From: Candidatus Hebobacteria bacterium
GTDB lineage: Bacteria > Armatimonadota > Hebobacteria > Hebobacterales > Hebobacteraceae
Assembly: GCA_029821495.1 (NCBI GenBank)
Contig: JALGTG010000001.1
Coordinates: 1 to 44,561 of the forward strand
Direction: 5' to 3'
DNA: 44,561 nucleotides
The notes under the pieces are model-generated. The model made no database searches and was not told the DNA's origin. It was given only the letters and a program-made list of their open reading frames with translations. Both the position numbers and the translations under genes were made by a program. Of this stretch, positions 39,601 to 44,561 are shown piece after piece; position 1 is the first letter of the stretch, and each line of letters starts with the position of its first letter.

Positions 39601-39741
39601 AGGTACGCCTACGATCCCCTCCTCCGCTGGTCCCGCTGGGACCCCGACAGCAAAACATGGGCCCCGCGGTTCCCCAACCTCCCTGTCACTTCCGACATGC
39701 TCATCTGGGGCGAAAGAGTCTCCGGCAGGGCAGGATCGTGA
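36685..39741 (+). CDS. Giant PilX/GspK-like minor pseudopilin candidate (1018 aa)
   Basis: N-terminus RRGQALLVAVLVLFAVATLAALFTAIIGAQLSQVARHGDVTKLRNLTEAGLWLANEQLTY, lacking Glu5 as in GspK; position after PilV/PilW-like genes. Confidence 0.65.
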   Translation: MPRTSHFARRYLLHTHLARRGQALLVAVLVLFAVATLAALFTAIIGAQLSQVARHGDVTKLRNLTEAGLWLANEQLTYSVKGADWRPPDDPYLFGDGRIELSVTYWPPPPSLAQGAFSPSPQSGRFILITSTATFPDYPFLRYTMAALKPLLLTDYARFITDRRETGRPARLGVSGVELGGTPRPDYLFRVQGPIRSNTDLVAYGRSSVTLQTADDPAETGSTWAQLGIPRDDRIEVAGFLRPDPSHPVENRGADALALTVSGEPRASDLFLPLDEAQADDYAAAFPDWSLDPSILHTSSRILADLPGYTSVGGWFPGPANSVPRVQPPDLLAEHPDTFRKRYLLLTRDSGVFEPDAATGDLHNTGEYGWGFMNLGGIYIDNIYDIQYDHDLEMLRLNWLRSVGAHDPLGDERPDADAPLSGPADWWDKTGRYYSPPAVEIVLHGEQDCPYIEIIRHDPRSANGEQYYWCDLSGAPITPTSHPADYVPTPYESNCGPGAAPGTFRVKNNTAIFPFPPNGVIYAEGNVRIRGIMPPIRDELGNSGTSVPLATAEKMPYFAPSRTDEGRARRFDLQVVSAGTIYVEGDLLTPASAGLIADTVEVDRHYGSRLALLARDYVCVNTTALNPRPIQLLDPFLDPATDEYYFYNDRYPDYPPGGYPRHLVFQGTRDPVFNSADYAKAWNPPTDPPFETDPLNIQFLYQNVRLQYPYLSDQIPDLRLMLGHSGFYALGDPEGGFDGAPLGDPLVDDEGTDEPAVDVDIYFDNIVAGTTRLWDVADTDRYTFVRPVATPGAADQSDHWYLEDDRLEHLPNGFQQMQVHPSDLPTPYLTGNNDVITFTSRVHPVRDYDGDGNIDGWHIFPRDLAYILGPVAVAPPCRLQGRPTPAAPLPVSIEAMIYAQNGSWFIIPGPWFNEDPEENTYTGDSPGYREPLNIQISVYGAVTENMPADIGAAAEWTSKWSGPQTRGFGGYLRYAYDPLLRWSRWDPDSKTWAPRFPNLPVTSDMLIWGERVSGRAGS

Positions 39742-39781
39742 GAGCCGACGCCGTACCCTCTTAGACGTCTTCTGGCCTTCC

Positions 39782-39810
39782 TTGCGGAACAAAAACGCCA
39801 GTGCTATAAT
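39782..39810 (+). promoter_or_regulatory. Extended -10 promoter of pilM operon
   Basis: TTGCGG, 17-nt spacer, TGC-TATAAT (perfect -10 at 39805-39810). Confidence 0.5.
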
Positions 39811-39842
39811 CTAACACTTCGGGAGGCGGGCGAACCCCAGCC

Positions 39843-39862
39843 GGCCGCCGCGCGTGGCGGCC
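39843..39862 (+). other. 5'-UTR hairpin upstream of pilM
   Basis: GGCCGCC-GCGCGT-GGCGGCC perfect 7-bp stem. Confidence 0.5.
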
Positions 39863-39899
39863 CATGTTCGGCCCGCTCACAACTTGAGGGCGAGCAGCT

Positions 39900-41180
39900 A
39901 TGGCGGACAAGCAGGTTCTTGGCCTGGACATCGGCACCAGCCGCATCAAGTTCGCAGAAGCCCGCATGACCCGCGGCGGACCCGTCATCACCGCCGCCGG
40001 CATCGGCATGACCCCGCGCGACGCCATCGCCAACGGAGTCATCGTTGACCCCGCTGCCCTCGGCATGGCCGTAAGGGACCTCCTCTCCTCACACGGAGCC
40101 AAGACCAAGAACGTCGTCAGCTCCGTCGCCAGCCAGTCCTCCCTTGTCGTCCGGCCCATCGAGCTCCCCCGCATGACCCGCGAAGAGCTCGCCGACACCA
40201 TGAAGTGGGAAGTCGACCGGCACATCCCCTTCGCCGCCAGCGAAGTCGTCATGAGCTACGAGCCCCTCATCCCCCCGGAGGAACTCCCCGAGGACGCCGC
40301 CAACATGGAAGTCCTCCTCGCCGTCGCCCAGGAAGACATGATCGACGCCCACGTGCAGACCCTCTTCGCCGCCGGCCTCGACCCCGTCGCCCTCGACGTC
40401 GAGCCCCTCTCCGCATGCCGTTCCCTCATAGACATAGATCGCGATCGCGGCGCCTACGACCACATCTACGGCCTTCTCAGCATCGGTGCCACCACTACCG
40501 ACCTCAGCATCATCCGCAATGGACTCCTCTCCTTCACCCGCGCCATCCCCGTCGCCGGAGACAACGTCACCAACTCCATCGCCGAGGCACTCGGATACGA
40601 GTTCCCCGAGGCCGAACGAGCCAAGGTCGAGCACGGCGCCGTCTTCGTCGAAGGCGCCCCCGCCCTCGAAGCTCCCCGTGAGCCCGAAGCCGCGCCCCCG
40701 GCCCCCATCCCCGAACCTGAAGTCCAGGCCATCTCGCCCCCGGAAGAGGCCCAACCCGAGGAGAGAGTCTTCGACCTCGGCGCCGACGCCGGACCGTCCG
40801 CCCCTCCTCCGCCGGACCAGCAAGCGCCACCGCCCTTGCCCTCCGTCCACAAGCCCACCGCCGGCTCCACCGAGCGGCAGATCTACGACGCCATGCTCCC
40901 CACTTTGGCCGAACTCTCCACAGAGGTCCGCCGCTCCATCGAGTACTACGTCAACCGCTATCCCGATTCTCGCGTCGACAAGATACTGCTCTTCGGCGGC
41001 ACTGCCAGGCTGCCACGCCTCGCCGAGTTCCTCGGCAACGAGGTGGGCCTCGCCACAGAAGTCGGCAGCCCCTTCCAGCGCCTCGCAATCGATCAGATGG
41101 GTGTTACCGCCGATCTCGTCGAAGCCGACGCTTGCTTCATGCCCATTGTCGTCGGCCTGGCGATACGAGATATGCTCTGA
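39900..41180 (+). CDS. pilM: Type IV pilus assembly protein PilM (actin-like) with Pro/Glu-rich insertion
   Basis: VLGLDIGTSRIKFAEA; MKWEVDRHIPF; LSIGATTTDLSIIRNGLLSFTRAIPVAGDNVTNSIAEALG; ILLFGGTARLPRLAEFL. Confidence 0.92.
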   Translation: MADKQVLGLDIGTSRIKFAEARMTRGGPVITAAGIGMTPRDAIANGVIVDPAALGMAVRDLLSSHGAKTKNVVSSVASQSSLVVRPIELPRMTREELADTMKWEVDRHIPFAASEVVMSYEPLIPPEELPEDAANMEVLLAVAQEDMIDAHVQTLFAAGLDPVALDVEPLSACRSLIDIDRDRGAYDHIYGLLSIGATTTDLSIIRNGLLSFTRAIPVAGDNVTNSIAEALGYEFPEAERAKVEHGAVFVEGAPALEAPREPEAAPPAPIPEPEVQAISPPEEAQPEERVFDLGADAGPSAPPPPDQQAPPPLPSVHKPTAGSTERQIYDAMLPTLAELSTEVRRSIEYYVNRYPDSRVDKILLFGGTARLPRLAEFLGNEVGLATEVGSPFQRLAIDQMGVTADLVEADACFMPIVVGLAIRDML

Positions 41181-41200
41181 ATCACGGCCGGAGACGACCT

Positions 41201-42007
41201 ATGATAAAGATCAACCTGCTGCCCGAGTACATCGTCGAGCGCCGGCGCGTCAAGGTCTGGATCGCTGGCCTGGCCGTGCTCCTCATCCTTGAGGTCCTCA
41301 TCCTCGCCGCCTATGTCTGGGGCCCCCTTCCATTCTCTCTCAACCAGAGGCTGGCGAAGGCGGAGAAACGGGAGAGCGACGCCATCGCCGCCGCCCTGGA
41401 GGTCGAGGCAATCGAGACCGAGACCGCCCAGGTCAGAAGCCGCTTCGCTGCAAAGAACTCCTGGGTCCGGTGGGTCAACGAGGCCGACAAGTTGCCCGCG
41501 GAGTGGGTCGACTACCTCAACAGCATCAATGACACCATCCCTGCCGACGTTGTCATTCACGGGCTCCAGCTCCCCAGCGGCGGCGTCCTCAACCTCAGCG
41601 GCTCCACCAGTGACATGATGGCCGCCCTCCGCTGGTACCTCAACATGCTCCGCTGCGATATCGTCCAGCCCGGCCTCCAGTCTGTCCAGTTCAACCCGGG
41701 CGCGCAAGCCGTTACGACGGGCGGAATCACCGACCCGATGGCCATGTCAGTCTCCATGACCGTTGCCTTGAAGCCCCAGGCCTACTCAGTAGTCGGCCGC
41801 GTGCCCGCACCGCCTGCCGGTATCGCGGGCGGTGCCACCGCCCGGGGAAGGGGCGGCGGCGGACGCATGGGCGGAAGCCCCGGTGCCGGTGGACGAGGCG
41901 GCGGCATGCGAGGCGGCAGGGGAGGCGGCATGCGAGGCGGCGGCATGCGAGGTGGTGGCATGCGAGGCGGTGGTATGCGAGGCGGTGGTATGCGAGGTGG
42001 CATGTGA
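41201..42007 (+). CDS. pilN: PilN-like fimbrial assembly protein with (GGGMR)n C-terminal tail
   Basis: MIKINLLPEYIVERRRVKVWIAGLAVLLILEVLILAAYVW; ATG at 41201. Confidence 0.85.
   Translation: MIKINLLPEYIVERRRVKVWIAGLAVLLILEVLILAAYVWGPLPFSLNQRLAKAEKRESDAIAAALEVEAIETETAQVRSRFAAKNSWVRWVNEADKLPAEWVDYLNSINDTIPADVVIHGLQLPSGGVLNLSGSTSDMMAALRWYLNMLRCDIVQPGLQSVQFNPGAQAVTTGGITDPMAMSVSMTVALKPQAYSVVGRVPAPPAGIAGGATARGRGGGGRMGGSPGAGGRGGGMRGGRGGGMRGGGMRGGGMRGGGMRGGGMRGGM
41897..42004 (+). repeat. 15-nt tandem repeats encoding GGGMR in pilN-like gene
   Basis: Consensus GGCGGYGGYATGCGA; six GGGMR units plus a partial unit. Confidence 0.9.
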
Positions 42008-42095
42008 GGCGGTGGCCCGCCGGCACGATGGTGACGGCCCGCCGCGCGGTCCCGAACGTCAGGCGCGCTAGCAGCGGAGAGCGAGGAGCAGCACA

Positions 42096-42950
42096 GTGAG
42101 CCTACAACGGATCACGCGAGTTCAAGTGCTTATCGTGGGCGCGGCCGTTATCGCGGTCGTCGCCGTTGTCTTCCTGTTCGTCCTCATCAAACCCCAGCTC
42201 GCGGACATCGCCGCCATCGTCAGCTCGGCGGAGGAGAACGAGCAATACGCAGCAACGCGTCCCCAAAAAGAGCAAGCCCGTGCCACCGCCCTCGAGCAGG
42301 AGAGACAGGTCACCGAGGAATGGGACGAGATCGTGGACACCCGCATGCCTGACATCGGCCCCCATCTCCTCAAGGACCCAATCGCCGCCACCTTGCGCTT
42401 CTGGGACCTCCCGGCCGAAGAGGAAGCTGTCATCCGCAATTGGTTCAACGACTCGGGCGCCGTGGTCACCGGCTACGGCTTCCCCACCTGGCCCACCGCA
42501 ATGCCCAGTTCCTTCCCTCCCAGAAACATGCTCGCACTCTCTCCCCTCGACTGGAACCTCTCCGTCTCGGTGGACGACCTCCCAGAGCTGCTGGACTGGG
42601 TGCTCAGCATACCCAGAGCCCCCCGCTTCATGGTGATGCACAGCGTCACAATCCAGGGCTCCCATGGCCCCGGTCAGCCCCTCGTCGCTAGCGTGCCCGT
42701 TACCCTCTACCAGTGGACCGGCGTCGAGCCTACGGGAGGGGGCGCCGCCCCGGCAGAAGGCACGGCCGCCCAGGCCGGCGGCGGCATGGGCCCTGGTATG
42801 GGCGGCGGCATGAGAGGCGGCGGCATGCGAGGCGGCGGCATGCGAGGCGGCGGCATGCGAGGCGGCGGCATGAGAGGTGGTGGTATGCGAGGTGGCGGCA
42901 TGCGAGGTGGCGGCATGCGAGGTGGCATGAGAGGCGGCGGCATGAGGTAG
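42096..42950 (+). CDS. pilO: PilO-like protein with (GGGMR)n C-terminal tail
   Basis: GTG start; single N-terminal TM (VLIVGAAVIAVVAVVFLFVLIKPQL), coiled region, SPLDWNLSVSVDDLPELLDWVLSIPRAPRFMVMHSVTIQG; position after pilN. Confidence 0.75.
   Translation: MSLQRITRVQVLIVGAAVIAVVAVVFLFVLIKPQLADIAAIVSSAEENEQYAATRPQKEQARATALEQERQVTEEWDEIVDTRMPDIGPHLLKDPIAATLRFWDLPAEEEAVIRNWFNDSGAVVTGYGFPTWPTAMPSSFPPRNMLALSPLDWNLSVSVDDLPELLDWVLSIPRAPRFMVMHSVTIQGSHGPGQPLVASVPVTLYQWTGVEPTGGGAAPAEGTAAQAGGGMGPGMGGGMRGGGMRGGGMRGGGMRGGGMRGGGMRGGGMRGGGMRGGMRGGGMR
42801..42947 (+). repeat. 15-nt tandem repeats encoding GGGMR in pilO-like gene
   Basis: Nine GGGMR units and one GGMR unit, e.g. GGCGGCGGCATGCGA. Confidence 0.92.
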
Positions 42951-43044
42951 CCCACAGCACTCGTGGGCCTCTCCAGCCCCCTGCCGCAAGGTGATGCCCC
43001 CGGGGCGTGGAAACAGCACCAGGCCGTTCATCGGGGAGTGACCA

Positions 43045-43767
43045 ATGAACCCGGCTGACCGAAACAAGATACTGATCATAGGTGGCATTGCAGTCGTCGC
43101 CATTGCTATCATCGTGGTCGTCCTCATGCGAGGCCGAAAGCCGGCCTGGCAAGAGGGACCCGCTGGCGGATTCTCGACCGACGTGGCCCAGGCCCCCGGC
43201 GCCGACGAAGCCGGCTACCCGGCCGCCGGACCAGCCGCAGGTGCGCCAGCCGGACCCCTCCAGGCTGCAGGCCCAGAAGTCGGAGCCGGAGCGGCCGAGG
43301 CCGAGGCGCCTGCCGCCCCGATCGACGTCAGCGTCGGCGTTGTCAAGATGGGCGATGGCATTGACGAGGCCTCCCGCCCCGATTCTTTCCGTACCTTCGA
43401 GCCTGTGATCCCACCCCCCCCACCGGAAGTCGTCACGCCGCTCCCGGTCGCCATGCTGGGCCCCTTCCGGCCCGCCCAGCCCGAAGAAACAGCCGTCCTC
43501 GGCCGCCGCCGGGCCGCTGGCGTCATGTTCAACGAGCGAGCCTGGGCCATCCTCCAGGAGGGCGACAAAACATTCATCGTCAAGCCCGGCGACATTGTTG
43601 ACGGCGTCCGCATCTCTGCCATCGGCAGAGACGCCATCTACGTCACCGACGCCGAGGGGCGCCGCTGGGAGGTCCCCCTCCGAGGTACCGGACCCTCCAC
43701 CGAGATGCGCGGCCCAAGAACCGACTACATCGAAGCGATGCCCGAGCTGCCCCCTGCCGCTCCCTGA
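43045..43767 (+). CDS. PilP/GspC-like pilus assembly protein
   Basis: N-terminal TM ILIIGGIAVVAIAIIVVVLM; Ala/Pro linker; C-terminal beta module GVMFNERAWAILQEGDKTFIVKPGDIVDGVRISAIGRDAIYVTDAEGRRWEVPLRG. Confidence 0.65.
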   Translation: MNPADRNKILIIGGIAVVAIAIIVVVLMRGRKPAWQEGPAGGFSTDVAQAPGADEAGYPAAGPAAGAPAGPLQAAGPEVGAGAAEAEAPAAPIDVSVGVVKMGDGIDEASRPDSFRTFEPVIPPPPPEVVTPLPVAMLGPFRPAQPEETAVLGRRRAAGVMFNERAWAILQEGDKTFIVKPGDIVDGVRISAIGRDAIYVTDAEGRRWEVPLRGTGPSTEMRGPRTDYIEAMPELPPAAP

Positions 43768-43807
43768 CGCGGCTCCGGCACATCTCCAAGAGAACAAACA
43801 AACGCAC

Positions 43808-43836
43808 TTAACAGTCTAACCTCTGTGTGGTAGAAT
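43808..43836 (+). promoter_or_regulatory. Sigma70-like promoter of secretin gene
   Basis: TTAACA (43808-43813), 17-nt spacer, TGG-TAGAAT (43831-43836). Confidence 0.55.
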
Positions 43837-43886
43837 ACGCGCCCGGCGACCATCGGGCGGGATATGGCGTCAGCAGCAGGAGGTTT

Positions 43887-44561
43887 ATGGCAATGGCTCG
43901 CAACAGAACGCGACTCTTGGCGACTCTCGCAGTGGTCGCTCTGGCCCTGACCGGCGTGCTCTTCGCCGGCATCCGCGCCTCCGCCCAGATCGAGGACCGG
44001 CCCATTACCCTCGACCTGCGCGACGCCGACCTCGAGGACGCCCTCCGGCTCATCTTCAAAGACACCCCCTACAGCTTCACCCTCGAGCCCGGCATCGGCG
44101 GAACAGTCACTCTCACCCTCAACAACGTGACCTTCAGCCAGGCGCTCCGCGCCATCCTGGAAATGCATGGGCTTACCTACCGCAAAGAAGACCGCATCTA
44201 CCACATTACCTCCGAGCCCATCGAGCCCCCCGGCTTCGGCACCGAACCACCTGTGCAGCCCACACCGCGCGTCGACATATACTGGTTCGGACCCGGCGGC
44301 CGCTACGAGCTGCAGTACCTAGACTGCCGCCTCGTCATCGCCTGGTTTGGTGGCTCGCAGATCCCCTCCTCCCTCATCCCCTTTCCTGCTGAAGGCGGCA
44401 CCGGCGGCGGCACGGGCGGCCGCACCGGTGGCACAGGCGGCATCGGCGGCGGCACGAGCGGCGGCATAGGCGGCTCCAGCATGGGCGGCGGCATAGGCGG
44501 CAGCACTGGCGGCATCGGCGGCGGCAGCGGTGGCATCGGTGGCGGCGGCGGTGGCCGTGGC
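43887..44561 (+). CDS. Secretin (PilQ/GspD-like) N-terminus, 3' partial, with Gly-rich tract; missing from ORF track because it has no stop in the window
   Basis: ATG after AGGAGG; signal-like LLATLAVVALALTGVLFAGIRASA; STN domain ITLDLRDADLEDALRLIFKDTPYSFTLEPGIGGTVTLTLNNVTFSQALRAILEMHGLTYRKEDRIYHI; then (GGT/GGI/GGS)n. Confidence 0.85.
   Translation, partial: MAMARNRTRLLATLAVVALALTGVLFAGIRASAQIEDRPITLDLRDADLEDALRLIFKDTPYSFTLEPGIGGTVTLTLNNVTFSQALRAILEMHGLTYRKEDRIYHITSEPIEPPGFGTEPPVQPTPRVDIYWFGPGGRYELQYLDCRLVIAWFGGSQIPSSLIPFPAEGGTGGGTGGRTGGTGGIGGGTSGGIGGSSMGGGIGGSTGGIGGGSGGIGGGGGGRG

Noticed and set aside
41727-42026. Minus-strand HRLACRRL / PPRMPP repeat ORFs opposite the GGGMR array
   Set aside because: Antisense translations of the tandem repeat; the sense frame continues a clear PilN-like protein
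42801-42947. Possible CRISPR-like direct repeats
   Set aside because: 15-nt units are directly tandem with no spacers and maintain the reading frame
1-44561. Defence island, prophage or transposon
   Set aside because: No integrase, transposase, restriction, toxin-antitoxin or phage structural motifs recognised; SMC here is the housekeeping chromosomal type with an intact hinge and no defence partners

Overview
This 44.6-kb, GC-rich bacterial window has no visible rRNA, tRNA, CRISPR array or transposase. Left half: a 5'-truncated URO-D-family gene, a divergent acyl-CoA synthetase / multi-TM protein pair, rex with a promoter and a Rex-operator-like palindrome, an ExbB-ExbD-TonB operon continuing into a cohesin-like lipoprotein and a coiled-coil membrane protein, a zinc-ribbon/pilin-head-like fusion, smc, an M3-like metallopeptidase, hisG, zinc-ribbon/TPR proteins, queH, a DUF2905-like protein, glycerate kinase and a yqeG-type HAD phosphatase. 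Right half (25.3 kb to the end): a nearly complete type IV pilus / type II secretion-like locus, pilB-pilT-pilC-pilD, two DUF1559-like prepilins, unusually large PilV/PilW/PilX-like minor pseudopilins (about 694, about 620 if a frameshift is repaired, and 1018 aa), then pilM-pilN-pilO-(pilP-like)-secretin. The secretin runs off the window and is absent from the ORF track. The most unusual signal is a (GGGMR)n tail encoded by near-identical 15-nt tandem repeats at the 3' ends of both the pilN-like and pilO-like genes, followed by a Gly-rich tract in the secretin N-terminal region. Together with the giant minor pilins and a Pro/Glu-rich insertion in PilM, this suggests an atypical pilus/secretion machine. 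Family names come from motif recognition only; no database search was run.
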